Notes: generated by a model not told the origin, from the sequence alone. A stretch of 64,000 bases of DNA from Sphaerosporella brunnea (GCA_008704415.1 VXIS01000266.1:1-64000); one strand, 5' to 3'. Shown: positions 44,868-57,924, counted from the stretch's first letter. Numbers and translations are program-made.

Positions 44868-47488
44868 CATAGCTCGGTGACTGTCAAGAGCGGCCATTTC
44901 GGTGTTGACACCAGCCTCCCACTCTTCTGATTCAGGGGTTTTTAACGCAGCACGGTAGGTCTTTGGCCCTGGTTCAACCATTAAAGCTATAGCTGCAGCG
45001 GGAGGGGGAGCAGTAGCTGTAGCGGGAGCTGGAGCCGTAGCTGTATTTGCAGCAAGGAGAACTCTGCCGGAGCGCGTGTGGGTGCTGGTCTTCGGCGGCA
45101 ATATATTCATATTGATACGCAAATTGTGCGCAACCTCACGCTCGGTGTAGGGGTCGAGACAGTCATTGAGGACAGCCACAGTGTCAGCCTATTCGCTGGG
45201 AGTGCTGTGGGCTGGTGGTGACGTGGCTTGTGGAGGCGACTGCGACTGGGTCGGGGCATGCGTAGGTACCGGTCTGGGAAATGCAGCTGTCGGTGCAGAC
45301 GAACTTGGTGATTCTGCTGTGGCTTCAAACCGAAGTTGCTGACTCAGTTCATCTTGTGACTGAGATGCGGTGGTTATAGAAGTGGTTGCCACCGTCGGAG
45401 TTGTACTTGCTGGGGTAGATGCTTTGGTGTTGAGATACTCCTTTGGAGGCGACGTATTTTTCGGAATTTCGAAGGTGACACTAGGAGACTTGGATGTAGT
45501 GCTTGAATCAAGCAATTCCGAATACAGACAGCCTTCGTTAAACTGGACGTCACGTGACAGAAATTCTCGTCTGGAAGCGATATCATAAAGGAGTTACCGC
45601 TGTGAGGTTGCGGTGTAGCCAAAGAGGACTGCGTACTTTGCATGGACGTTGAGCTTCTTGCAGAGTGCAGAGCAGGTCCAAGCACAGGCGAGAGACCGAA
45701 AGACGCGAAAATGAGAAAGGTTCGGCTTCTTGCCTCTACCGTACCAGGCTTCGTAGGGTGTCGTATCTGGAAGAGCACGGGTCGGAAGGCGATTCTTGAC
45801 GTAGACAGCAACCTTGGCAGCGTCCGCCCAGAAGGAATTTGGCATTCCTGCACGCTTAAGCATCGAGCGAGCGGGGTCCATCACCGTACGATTGCAGCGC
45901 TCTGAAAAAAGACGTGGATATAGCGAGTTGCATCGTCGGTAAACATCACAAAGTAGCGGTATCGTTTGCGTCTCTGAGTAGGCATCAGACCCACAACATC
46001 AGTATGGATGAGCTCAAGAGGCCGCCAAGTTTTAGGGGCTTCACCCCTTTGCTTGGAGAAAGGTCGTGGAGTCATCTTGCCGAGAATACAAGCCTCACAG
46101 ATGCAGCCTGAGGGACTCCAAACATGCAACACAATCCCTGCACAAATGGAGCAGACATATTTGACTGCCGGTAGACTGAGATAGCCGAGACGGGCGTGCC
46201 AAAGCAGGAGATCCTTCGGATTCTGTTGAGCTGAGATAGCTGCAAACACGACGGGGTAATCGTCGGCGGTGGTTGCTGGATATTGTTACCACAAGCGGGG
46301 ACGTGGAGGACTGAGCGAAGGAGAAACATTCTTCCACCGAGGCGGATTGGCACGGTGCCCACAACTGCTGCTGAAACTACTTGTTTGTTGGCGGTACGAA
46401 CCAGGTGCTCCCCTGGAGAATACGCCTTGTAGAAGGAGAAGAGCTGACGGTTGCTAGTGATGTGGGTGGAAGCGCCAGCGTCGAGGATCCAGACTGAGAA
46501 CGTGAAGCTGGAGTTGAAAGCGGCGCAAAGGGCATCGATAGTGAAGACCAAGGCTTTAACGTCATCGAAGGTGGTGAAGAGGCAGGAGTGTTTGGGCGAT
46601 GAGTCATCAGGAGGACTAGCGTCGGCCGCGGCCAGGTTGGCTTGAGTTGGCCCTACCTTATTCTCGCGATTTTTGACATGAGCGACAGCTTGCTGTTTTG
46701 CAGGGGCTTCCAATTTCTCAGGGTGGCGGCATTGTGACTTGGAGTGACCGACGAGACCGAACCCATAGCACTTCATCTTTTTCTTGTCGTTGCCACTACT
46801 TCGGTTGCGTGGGCCTCGAAGGCTAGAAGCTCGGTGATGATTTCCCTAGGGTCATTTGCTTTACCGCTGACGTTCATCGAAGTGGTGAAGCTTAGCCATT
46901 CAGGGCTTGTGAGAAGGTTGGACATGAGATAGAAGGAACGCCAATTGTGCGTGACCTCAATGCCGCAAATCGCAAGGTCGTTGATAATTTCATCCTGAGC
47001 TGCGTTCCATTCGGTGACTGAAGGAAAATCCTTTAGCTTGCAGGTTGCAAGCTTCGCCTGCTCGTGCTGACCATCGAGCTTTATCACCTTTTGGACGTCG
47101 GATTTCATAGTCTCCCAAAGAACCTGTGGATCATTGTATTTTGAAGCGCGGTACCGGTGGCGGATGCTGGGTTCCAGAGCATGACAGATGGTCCCGCATG
47201 CTTTAGTCCGCTTTTCATCATACTCGTCGTACTCAAGCATAAAATTTTCGTATTTCAGGAGATAGGTTTTGTCATCGGATTCCGGCTTAAAATCCCAAGT
47301 CTGCAGGTGGCTTGCGAGATGATTGGCGGCCGTGATGGAGGGATGGGGACGCGCTCGGTTCCCATAACAATGCGCCATAGCCCTAGTTGCTTGAGGACAA
47401 CTTGCATATCCAAGACCCAGGCGCGATAGTTGTGCTCATTGAGCTTTGTAATTGCCGTGGCGGTGTTAGTCGACATATCGGTAGTCAA
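44868..47488 (-). pseudogene. Ty1/copia element, 5' two-thirds, interrupted by gypsy
   Basis: Minus-strand order: UBN2-type gag (LNEHNYRAWVLDMQVVL at about 47460; YENFMLEYDEYDEKRTK), zinc knuckle CYGFGLVGHSKSQC, protease WILDAGASTHITSN, gag-pre-integrase plus integrase (LLWHARLGYLSLPAVK, HTDVVGLM, FTDDATRY, NRLPTRALPDTTPYEAWYGR), then a linker and the opening of the copia RT (YRAALKTPESEEWEAG). Copia order (integrase before RT) is clear. Frameshifts near 47300, 46775, 46170 and 45880, plus loss of most of RT and RNase H at the gypsy LTR (44867/44868), make it dead. No copia LTR was recognised. Confidence 0.9.
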
Positions 47489-47645
47489 AGCGGAGGTGAC
47501 TTTGGCCGGTCATGAGAGCGGAGGTGACGTGAACAGAACCGTCAGTCAGAGCAGAGGTGAATGGGAAGGAAAGACTCGGCGATGGGAGAATGGTCAGAGC
47601 GGAGGTGAATATCAATGGGTTCTAGCAGTCAGAGAGTAGGTGACT
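47485..47645. repeat. Spaced direct repeats of GTCAGAGCGGAGGTGA
   Basis: Five near-copies start at about 47487, 47511, 47547, 47593 and 47628, separated by variable 10-30 bp, just upstream of the copia gag start. They could be part of the copia leader or a binding-site cluster. Confidence 0.55.
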
Positions 47646-47770
47646 GGAGCGGAGTGATCGTCGGAGGTTCTTCAGCAAACGGAACGGGAGCAGCAAGAGC
47701 TCAGAAAGTTTTGATCACTCAGCGGAAGCGCAGAGTGTTCATAACCTGTTCTCTACATCATCTCTACACT

Positions 47771-48232
47771 ATGTCCTCCCACGAATCCTCCTCATCTGCC
47801 CCCAAGGGCCAACCAATTGATCCAACCTCTCGCCCAATTGAAAGCACCAGGGATTCCAGCGCACTTGCCAGCCGGACGTCTCCTCCAGGTTGCCAGTCCC
47901 CAGGAAATGCTCCGACCAGAGCGAGCGCCAAAAAAAAAAAAAAAAAAAAAAAATCCGGATGGAGAATTTGCAGCACGACGAACAGCGCCGCCATCAATCG
48001 AACCGATAATCCAAGAGAAAATTACATCCTTTGCCCCCATACTGGCTTGCAATGGCACAAAAATGGCGAGCGTTTATCTGACCCACTGAATGCGTTTCAG
48101 CGACTTCGAGCACATGCCGTCTCCTGCGGTTTTGCAATCGTCACTGGTTGTGGTCGGGAAGGACTTCGGAGGTGCTACTCTTGCGTCCACCATGATGAGA
48201 ATCCCGGGAACAACAGGCGCATAAAAATGTAA
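47771..48232 (+). CDS. Hypothetical protein with FAR1-like segment, possibly first exon
   Basis: ATG at 47771 opens 153 residues: a Ser/Pro-rich start, eight lysines from an A24 run (47930-47953), and a C-terminal part reading LNAFQRLRAHAVSCGFAIVT followed by CYSCVHHDENPGNNRR. The pattern F-x-x-L-x-x-x-A-x-x-x-G-F plus Cys/His residues resembles the FAR1/WRKY-GCM1 DNA-binding domain of fungal Mutator-like transposases. The stop TAA sits in a GTAAGC donor-like context, so this may be only the first exon. No transposase core follows that I can see. Resemblance only; moderate doubt. Confidence 0.35.
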   Translation: MSSHESSSSAPKGQPIDPTSRPIESTRDSSALASRTSPPGCQSPGNAPTRASAKKKKKKKKSGWRICSTTNSAAINRTDNPRENYILCPHTGLQWHKNGERLSDPLNAFQRLRAHAVSCGFAIVTGCGREGLRRCYSCVHHDENPGNNRRIKM

Positions 48233-50400
48233 GCGATGGAGCTAGTTTCAGCAACAAGAGAAGGCATGAGGTGGACGAGCAAGAATCAGAGGAGGGGGCG
48301 GGGCACGGGCGATGGAGTGGGCGTACAACCAAGCTGCGCGCTGGATTGGATAAGCGGCTCAATGACCCATAGTTCTTGGCAAACCTGTATCTCGAAGCGC
48401 GAGAGGAAATAGATTGTGGTAAAATAAATGCGCTCGTGTTCACGTAGTGGAAAGTCGGTTTGAACGCGCGCGCTTGAGCGCTTAAGATTTCTGGACGTTG
48501 GTCAGTCCGCAGACACGCCAGCTTATCCCGTAGTAAACATCGCGTTGACACCAAATTGATATCGAACAGAACCGCGCTTGTGGTATAGGGAGCGGTGCCA
48601 TGTATGTCGTGCTTTTTCCGCTGAGGTGTGTTGCAACAATAACGACCGCGCGGGCCGCAGCTATGTACACCTGGCCAAGGAGACTTTTGCCAGCTGCATT
48701 GTTTTCCACCAATCCGTGGAGCCGGTGCCGCTTCTCAACAGCGGCTGGCAACCGCACGCTTGGCATGCGATAATTTTCGTGACCTACTGGGTCGCCTTCA
48801 CGTACTCACTGTGCGTGACGCACAGGTACATTTGGTCACTCTTTCCGTTTGTGAGTGCACTTCCTCGCTGACATTGAATGCTTGACCCTACTTGCGCATA
48901 GCGAAGGCGAGGTATTTTCGCAGCGAAGTTAAATCAAAGTGAGATTGGTTGCAAGTGAGGATGGTTGGAAGTGATGTTGGTTGGAAGTGACGTGATTTGG
49001 AACTATGGTTGGAAATAGGGTTCGTTGCAAGTTGGATTACTTGGTCGACTAGGAAGTGCAGATGGGAGGATGAGAATGCCCTCTGAATGGTGTATGGTAT
49101 CGATGAAAGTCTGTTTTCCGCCCGTGGTCAATATCAGGAACTTTCCGACGGCAATGTATGACTTGCTTCTTGTGGCTCGTTGTCTGGAATACACAGTATC
49201 TCAATATTCCCAAATTGATATCTTCCGGCTGGACTTCAAGTACCGATGACGCTTTCGACCGTGCCGTTGGCCTGTGGGTAGTCAGGGCTGTCGTGTGCTT
49301 GTGGTGATTGACCCTCAGTATTTTGTACCAACATCAGCTTCACGGATAAGCACTCATTCATCAAGGCTACTCAACCGCACCAAGCAGTCGTGAGTTCTGC
49401 CATAGCTTGCGTAGACAGAGCCATAGTTTCGCGGACCTGTAGCTGGCAAAGACGCCGTTATCGACAGTCATTTTGCCGTGACCTACGGCATACAGCCGCT
49501 GCTCATCAAACGGGCATAGCTCAACTGGCAAATGCGAGGTAGATCCAGCGCATTTGTTTTGGCCTTCAACGGCTCCAGTGGATTTGCAGAAGCTCTCCAA
49601 TGCATCGTATTTCGGTCGTCCCTCCAGCGCATTTGGAATTCACATATCAGTTACGTTGTGTGAGGTCGCCCAACGACCGTCTCATGCCTACCCGTGACAG
49701 CTCCGGGCCAGCTATTTCTGAGGCTTTGCTTCACAAATAGCAAGGGGCAGCTGAACGGATTTGCTGGACGCCACACATGCTTGGGTCTGAATATTGACTC
49801 TCCGCTATCCTTCCCAAAGACCAGCTGTGAGCGCTGTGAATGCTTTCGTTCTACGGCTGGAGAACCAATGCGTGTCGACACAAAGCGGCATTGCAGGACA
49901 ACTTTCTGTCTGCAATACACCGAGTGGCTCGGTAGTTGGTTCGACAAACAATCAGACCGGCCTGCCTCCGTCTTCATCATCCGCAGTCTCCTGTAAAATC
50001 ATTGCGCCAGGCACGATGATCTCCAATCGACGTGTCGGTGCAAAGATAGGTGAGGCGTCCTGGCTGAAGGCAAACCGATACATGGGGCGATTGCAGATAC
50101 ACTCCGTCAAATGGTCCATGACCTGGATCGCTTCGGGAGACATTAGAAGCTTTGCCACGTACCGGGTAAATGCTAGAAGCAGCCAGAATTTTCAAACCCA
50201 GACCTGCGTCAAAAGTATATCGAGGCCCCTCCAATCAGACCTATACTGCCTTATGATGTTTATTTTCCCACCATTACCACTTGCACGATCAACACAGGCT
50301 GAATTGTGCAGATGAATTGCAGTTAAAGCCGTTCCGGGAACTCTAGTCCAGGAAATTTTAGGCGAGTGTTTTAGCGCAAATTTAGATATTTTGCTGGGGT
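48233..50400. other. Stretch without supportable genes
   Basis: Around 48935-49036 a short degenerate repeat (GGTTGGAAGTGA-like, 20-25 bp steps) occurs. On the minus strand at about 49245-49345 a peptide with SPDYPQANGTVESV resembles the end of a retroviral integrase core, too short to classify. No other gene could be supported. Confidence 0.4.
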
Positions 50401-50718
50401 GAAATTTCTCTAGTTCGGTGTGATGGGTGTGATGCAGGGGGTCCGGTGGAGGTAGAACCCCGCGGACCTCGCAAGAAGGAGCGTCATTGCTGGGAGGGGG
50501 CCGCGGGATTCGGGGATGGTCGTAGAGACGCAGCGAATCCCGTCAGTAGGGTGCTGCTGGGCAATCCAAAAGCTCACGAAATGGTGGTGTTATGGCCCAT
50601 ACAAGATGAAGCACGCAGGCTGTGGATGAGCAATGCGCAGCGACTGGGGGAACACAATCACATCCTTTCCCCCCCCCCTCCGCCACACCCATCACACCGA
50701 ACCAGAGACAAAAATTTC
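50401..50718. mobile_element. MITE candidate with ~40-bp terminal inverted repeats
   Basis: The left end GAAATTTCTCTAGTTCGGTG (continuing TGATGGGTGTGATG, 50401-50440) is matched in inverse by 50679-50718 (GCCACACCCATCACACCGAA then CCAGAGACAAAAATTTC). The TIRs match at about 35 of 40 positions, with a 5-bp gap. The 318-bp element has no coding content. No clear target-site duplication was found, so the superfamily is open. Confidence 0.65.
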
Positions 50719-53700
50719 TAGTCTGGCATTGAGTTCCTCGAACGGCTGTAATGGTGGCAGTGAAAGCCTCGGCGTTTTCCGAGGCTTCCGGCAAGGTCTG
50801 CGAGCTATTGTGCCCGTGATCTTATTACAAAACGTGAAAGTACCTAAAACACCGCAAACCAGTATGTGCATTAAATATTAGTTGGGATTTACAAAATCTA
50901 CGGCAGACCATTGAGACGATGCAGTGTCAGCCGAAGGCTACGCTGGCACACTGGCAAAATGTGGAAGACACACGCACCGTAATTGGTGGTCATGGATGTG
51001 CGGACGATGGCGAGGTTTCGGGCGTGGCGCGACTGAGACCGCATCGGCCAGTGGGGCGGGGGATGTATGCGAGAGAATACACTGAAAATGGGTCCGGCTA
51101 TGCCGGCTATGCCGGGCCGAAGTTGAGCCTCCTGTCCGACATTTGTGCAGTGCAGCACGTCTCAATGGAGCAATGTGCGGTTCCCTTTCAGTTGGCTGGT
51201 GGATTGCCCGCGGGTAACTGTGCGTAAGCCTGTGGGGCCATTCATGAAGACTACATCATAGTACCGGCGAATCTGAGCCGAATCTTACCGAGCCGAAACA
51301 AGGCGAAATACGTTGAATCTACGCGAATCGATGTGAATTCCCTAACCAGCCAACTGACGAAACAAAAATGAAAACACGTCCCGAATCGACTACCTGCCAA
51401 GCCCACTCGTTCGCAGTCATGGTGAAAACTTTTCCGGAGCCCATACCCCAGCCCGGCGCGGGCACCTGGTGAGAGTGTGGTATCGCGGCGCGGGTGAACA
51501 GCGTGGTATCGGGGGGAGTATGTGCGATGACCGGCTGTGGTCAGGAAAAAAACAATTTGCCAGCCGCTGTTTCGAGCTCAGATTCGACCTCTGGATTGCC
51601 TTGTTTCAACTCCGGAGGTGAAACATGGTTTGTTGAATCAGCTAAATAGACCCAGATCTGTTTCGCCGATTCGACCTCGAGTCAGGGTCAGATTCGGCGG
51701 TGTGAACGCTACTCATGTTTTGTGCGGCCACCGCGGTCTCACAACCTGGCAATTGGCATTTATGATATAGAGACTGTGGAACGCGGGGTTGGCACTTGGC
51801 CCAGCACGGGAGTTGCCATTGCGACCTACTTGGCCAGTGACATTGAGAAGGGCTCGTTCCTCTCTCTTGCCTTAGTTATCAAGGCCAATGCCTCCGATGC
51901 TTAAGTTAATCATATGGTTCTGTAAAGGGTTTTTCTATCTGCGGTTGAGCCATGCTTTCCCTACATAGTCAAGGTAAAATCAACAACACAGATCTTGTGG
52001 CGCGTGTTCGCCTGGATTCATGATCCAATGGACAGTTGAAAAGTCGGTTTTTATGAGGCGTACGAGTTGCCGCGGTCTGGTCGATAAAACGGTCGCAGGG
52101 ATGTGTATATAGGTTCGAATGAGGAGTGGTACTGGAACGTAGATAGACCTCGTGGCTCGACCCTCGCTACCACCTAATCAAATAACCTTCACTTACCCAA
52201 CATGTAAGCCTCACCGGGACAGGTTGATGGCCAATTGCCAAGGCATGAGGGAGGCTGCTCTTTTGGGGTATTGGGGCGGTGCAACCCGACCTTGCGATCC
52301 ATCATAAGGTTCGCCGACGCGATCGCGCGGGCGTTCTAGCGTGCTGCAGTGCATGAGATTTGTGTCGGCACAGCAGGGGGGGGAGTACGTGATGATTAAC
52401 AGGCAGACGGCCAATCACAGCGGCAATTTACCTCACCGCAGTGTCGCGGGGCATGGCTGTAGCCGTTCCGCAAGATTACTCTCTGCGTCGCGGTTGCGAG
52501 TATCAGCGTCTATGATAAGGCGTTACCGGCGTTAAACCGCGAATCCCCAGGTAACTTTGTCATCGTGTCCTGCCTGCGACTTGGTTGTTATTCGGCTAGC
52601 AAGATTGGATCGTGGGAAGTCGATCGTTGGTTGACTGAATTTCATCCTACGGTGATCCTGGCTGAAGGACACAAAAGGCTGTCTGCACTGCTCTCACGGC
52701 CCTAATGTTGCCGCTATGCGGTTGGCAACCAGTCGTAAAGTCGGGTCTGTAAGTCCTAACCGTTGGCTTTAGACATCCTGAAGATCCGTGATATGGCGCG
52801 CCAGGGATCACTTGTTATTCGGCATATGTAGTTCTCTCAATATATTCCCCAACTCCGGTAGAATTCACATGAATTTTTAGCGGCCACTTGGAGTTGTCAT
52901 TGCGGTGGGTGTTATGGTGGTGGGCTTTCCGGGTGAAAATACGTCCACACTAGTTTTCGAAATCAACGTTCGAGGTTGTAATCTTGTTTGTAGGAGCTTG
53001 CCACACAGAGCGGCGTTGCGAAGTACAGTTCGTGGAAGACACGGTCTGCCGTCGCGATACTCAACCCTTGAGCACCTAAGATGTGCGACCATCCCAGTAC
53101 GTCTTCGTGGCGTACAGAATCGCAAAAACCTTCTGGCGGACATCAAAATCGAGACATTACCTTCCTTTGTTTGTCTGCACGCGCTGCGTACAATACCTAC
53201 ATACCTGAAGACTCGCGCGCGAGCCGCAGACACCTCCCCGCAAGTTCGCCGAAACGGCACCGCGGTGTGAGTATGGGTAGACAACGAAACTGGAATCTCT
53301 TTCCTTATTTCATTGGACTGTCAACGATGGAGCTTTGCTCGATGGCGGTGATATCGGGTATCGTGAGGGTGGGGGTGGTGCCACCAAACAGTTATCCAAA
53401 TTCTAGGCACCAGCACAGGCCACCCCGATAAATCCAATCACCTTGAAGTGTGCTCATGAACCAGGAAATGATGAGGAATCGCCACGCGAGGTAGCGACCT
53501 GACACCCCATGGGCTATCGACGCGGCAGCATGGTAGGAGAAGTATCCATGCGCGCGATTGGGATCGAAGATGCGTACAGGAGGCGGTGATGGGAAACTGC
53601 ACAGCGTTGTATAGTTCGCGTAGGATACGATCATAGAAGACCTTATTTCCACAGCACGGTTTCAAAATCAAACGCCGGTTCATTATTTATTCGTAGGGTT

Positions 53701-55825
53701 TCAAATGTACGGACCATCTTCAACCCTTTCTTACTGCCTTCGATTTCTCTGATCTTGGCACATTGTATCCCCTATATCCTCGGCCCCGTTGATTGCCTAT
53801 TCGGCTGGGCATAAACATGAGCCGTCGTGAGAAGAAGCTATTTTGGGAGGCGGCAACAAAGGTATCTAAGTGTGCAAAGGCATGGTACTGATTGATTTCC
53901 ATTCGTTCCGTTTGACAGCGAGGCCTCTCCTCCGGCGGCGATGTGTCCTACGCCGGTTAGATGATACTGTTCTGTCACGCTAGCGTGATATCAGGTTTTC
54001 AGGTACCAACAGTGGCCTTACGCACCAAGCCGGCCTACGTCCGCAGCAGCCGATCACCTCGAATCTTCATTTTCCAGTTTCCTCTTGCCGGGTTGCCAAA
54101 ACTTGTAGAGCCGGCTTACAGAGCGTGCAGTATCGGCAGATCATTTTCTTGCATGCGAACCCTCATTTCACAACAAGGACTGCATGCCTCCAGTGGTGGA
54201 CACGAGTTGGCTAGAATCAATCCCGCGGTGTCGGCCATCTCGCTCGGCTCGTAGGTCCGCAGGATCAGGTTCGTGTCTGGCCCAATCGCAGTCTCAGGCT
54301 GCCAAATTTCAAGTCTTGATTTCACTCCTGTGCTCAGTTATCTTCAATTCATTAGTATCAGTCTCAACCTGCTCGCCGCCCCTCCACTGGCCCGCTAGCA
54401 ACGCAAAACACGCAAACATGCATCATCACCATAGTCCAGCAATTCCTCCTGACGTACATGGGCTCCTGCGACCTGACATCGCTGCAGTTTCCTGATACCC
54501 TGACAGACAACAGCTCACTGCCTCGTTGGGAATGCCAATATTTGCTGTACACTGCTCGGCCTCGGCCGTGCAAACCCCGAACAAGCGCAGTGTTTATCAC
54601 CACAAGCTGTCGTCCAAGCAAAGTTGAACCACATAGTGCGCCGCAGTGGGAAGGCGCACCGGACTGATCATAGTGTTGCAGAACGTCGAGGTCGTGACAA
54701 GCGACGCCATAGCCTCATGGCCGGTGGCGCGCGGGGCGGCAGGCACATGGTGTTGGAAACTGGCTTTCTAGGCATGGTTTATGGACGCACCAAGACGAGT
54801 GAGAGCGGGTGATGATATGAGTGACATGCTGTGATGGAGTACCGATTGATATCTGAAGGGTATATATACGCTCTCTTAGAGCATCACTGTCAATCTACCG
54901 TTACCCCTCACCATCATCTCTCTCACGCTTGATCTCCATACAGAGACCATCTTCAACATATGGTGGCGTGGTCTGTCGTGGGACGTAGAGCCGAGATTGT
55001 GCCAAAGCCAAGAACACCGCGAGATCGTTCAATTTGGGTACCATGGATGGACAGCAAAAATGACCACCGTTTCGGTGAGGAGGCACTCCACGCTGGCAAC
55101 AGTTCCGACAATGGAGGTCCGGAAGGGCATATCGGCAACAGTGCGGAGACTCGCCGTTGACCGGAGAAAGTATCAGAACACTCCAAAAAAGTGGCATGTT
55201 CAGATCCGGTTAGCGTGACCCATCAGGATCACGAGACCGCGGCCTGCGAACGACCCCAAAATCAAGAAAACTAGAGAGAAACACCTCCCGAATGCAAAAG
55301 AGCTTGAAGAAATCTGTGATTGGATTTATTCGAGGTTCCACCAATAGGTGCACCCTCGACTTCATAGTCTCGTCGGACAACGGCAAGTGGCAACAAGACG
55401 GTCAAAGCGTAACACCCACCCAACATGAAGGGGAAGATACCCACATGGAAGGGTTTCACAGCCCTTGTTTGCGGAACCACCCACATATGTCCAACAAATA
55501 CCTCCTTCTGGCCATTGCGCGCAACTTTGCATCAACGCTTGCCTGGATGGCGAACCACCCTGCACTTGTCAGTCACCATGTCTATCTGTCCGGATGCGAC
55601 ATCTATTAATTCAGTTCAACTTGACGGGATTCCCACTGGCGCTCAAAAACGGGTGGACATATTCAACCACGCCCGAAACCATAATAGCTAGAAAGGACAT
55701 GTATAGAAGGCGCAAGCCAGAGGATATGTAGCAAAACATCAATTGGACTTGCCGGCCCACCGCAGGGTGGTTCAACTCAGTGGCAAGTGTGTAGGCGACA
55801 CCCCAGATGTAATACATGAACCAGT

Positions 55826-55918
55826 GTTCTCAGTAGCCAGCCCATGCAGCTGGCCGGGCTTTTTGCATCAGCCCAAACGGCGCATCCTACTGTGGGACAA
55901 GCCCAGCTGCCAGGGCTT
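55826..55918 (+). repeat. Dispersed GC-rich repeat, copy 1
   Basis: It reads CCAGTGTTCTCAGTAGCCAG, then CAGCTGGCCGGGCTTTTTGC and ATCAGCCCA. The inverse order occurs at 56119-56215, including ACCAGTGTTCTCA. A third relative is at 63080-63141. Confidence 0.6.
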
Positions 55919-56118
55919 TGAGTGATCTCTAGTGAAGACCGGCCGCTGCAGGTGGCGGGGTACAATCGGCGCTGCTCAACTTATCAGGAACTGTAATGTT
56001 ATAGTAAACTCCTATCCAGTGATTCCCTCCTAGTGGTCGTTTTTCACGGCGAACATCGTTATGTACATTTCGTTTCATAGCAGTAGTTTATATCGTGGTG
56101 GTCGTATTTGTCGTCATT

Positions 56119-56215
56119 GTGGGCTGCAGCCCAAACAGCCAGCCGGGCTTTTTGATCAGCCCACATCCACCCAACGCAGCTGGCCGGGCTGGCTGCCTGT
56201 TGAGAACACTGGTCT
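56119..56215 (-). repeat. Dispersed GC-rich repeat, copy 2 (inverted)
   Basis: On the plus strand it holds AGCCGGGCTTTTTGATCAGC, CCCAACGCAGCTGGCCGGGC and TTGAGAACACTGGT, the inverse of copy 1's end. It contains internal complementarity (AGCCGGGC / GCCCGGCT) and could fold. Confidence 0.6.
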
Positions 56216-57924
56216 GGGCGTCGCTCAGTCGCCTGTCGCCAGCCCCTCGATCCCTCATCGGCTGAGATAGAGCACAGCATAGGCTCGTTGGGTGGCCATA
56301 CCGGAATCTAGACGCCATACTGTCCTAGTGGGCGCCGGGGCCTACGAGCTAGACGCATGCTATCGCTTCGGCAATTTGTGTTCCTAGGGCCACGGCATAC
56401 GGTTATCAGGCTCCCTAGGGGTTCACGGTTCTGCGCACCTACAGCCACTATCGCCGTGTCGTCTTTGGCGTTTTCCCGTCGCGGACCTTGTCATGTCGTG
56501 ACGCCGGTTCGATGTATGGGACTTCCGAGCCCTGTCATCACATAACGCGATGCGCCTTTCGGGTGGTAGCTTCAGTTCTGCGATCCTGGGCTCGGTCCCT
56601 CTGGGTAAGAACGGCCACATCTTGATATGCCATCATGCCAAGGTAGACTCCGTCCTGCTCTACATTGATTGTCTCTGGAGAGTATTCTCTCTGCTGCGTT
56701 GTTGTCAGCACTCAATAGCGTCTACTTAAACCCCGTAAGCGACAAATGCCAAGCTGCGATGGCGATCTGGGGGTACAAAATAGAATGCGGTGAAGCGGCG
56801 ACGAGGGAACAGTTTGGTGCAGGATCTAGTCGAGTTAGTAGCCGTAGAATCCTTGAAATATCCCGCCGGGCACCGGGAACTAAACGCTGCGTCCAACCAG
56901 GTGCGGAAGCTTAACCATGCCCGCCGGAGGCCGGATGCAGATATGTATGCTGGGAAAGATCAGATATATGCCGTGGAAGCGACGAATCGTACTTCCACTG
57001 GTGATGTAACCATGTTGCCAGTAATATCCTTTTGGGGAGATGCTATGAGGCGGGACAGCGTCGGGCTGACCTGCGTCCACGCCCGGATCGCCGCAACAGT
57101 CGCCGCAGCTCGGCCATGCACAAGTCAGCTTGAGAACGGTGCGACTGACGCAGAAGAAAAAACACCTTCCGATGCCGCTGGCGCACAGCAGAAGGGGCAC
57201 GATGCCGGGACAGCATTCGGCGGCCATCCCCGCAAAGATCGTGAGCAAGAAATCGCTATTTCCTCGGCGCCGCGAGTTGATGTGGCATGCCAGCCATGCT
57301 GCAACAGTGATTTCGCGGTTGGATTACCATGCTGGTTGACCAAACATGATCAGATAAGAGTATAATTGCTGTGCCGAGGTGGCGTTGAAGCACCTCTCGC
57401 AGGGCATACATAACTCCTCCACCAAGAAACCCCGCAGCAATTACTGATGATACAGCTCACCCCGGCGCCACACAGCAATGGGATGACGCCGAGCTATGCA
57501 TCAGTAGCATCTCCCGCGTGCACGGTCTCTGTCCATGACCAGCAGTGCGCCCACGGTGGTGCCACGGGTGAGCACAAATGGGCTGCCACCATGCCCAGTT
57601 TCCTCATCTGGTCGCATCAGCCTGAATTGATCAACCAAATACATGTTAAGCCAGTGATCCAAGGATAACATGTTAAGCGTTCATCGGTACATCTGACAAA
57701 CTTGTTGCTCAGGCGCATGGCTGGTGGCAAGCATTTTTAGGACAGATGTTTGGATAGTTCTCCAGCATAGGATGTACGCCTGCAGAACACCAAATACCGT
57801 GACTGCAATCCACGCACAACATTTGCAGTTAGACTGCGAGCTAGTGGGTCGCAGCAGCGCCGAGTGACTGGCCAGAGGCCATGGGATGGTGCCGGAGATT
57901 GAGCGGGCGGAGTTCCTTTTGGCC

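Larger units (their letters stand above)
50719..57924. other. Long stretch without supportable genes
   Basis: About 7 kb. Many short open frames, none with a domain, splice support or coding-like composition that I would defend; the longest (56790-57365, 191 codons, plus) begins MKRRRGNSL and could be chance. It contains two copies of the AGCCGGGCTTTTT repeat family (55826-55918 and 56119-56215). Confidence 0.45.

Noticed and set aside
49245..49345. Integrase-like SPDYPQANGTVESV peptide
   Set aside because: It is too short and isolated, with no neighbouring retroelement domains in either direction, to call a separate element; mentioned only within the stretch description.
50766..50788. Hairpin GCCTCGG...CCGAGGC
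   Set aside because: It looks like a bacterial-type terminator stem, but the genome is eukaryotic and no gene ends there.
51270..51720. Scattered CGAATCTGAGC / GAAACAAGGC motifs in both orientations
   Set aside because: Matches are short, with no consistent spacing or defined ends; compatible with chance or an old decayed repeat.
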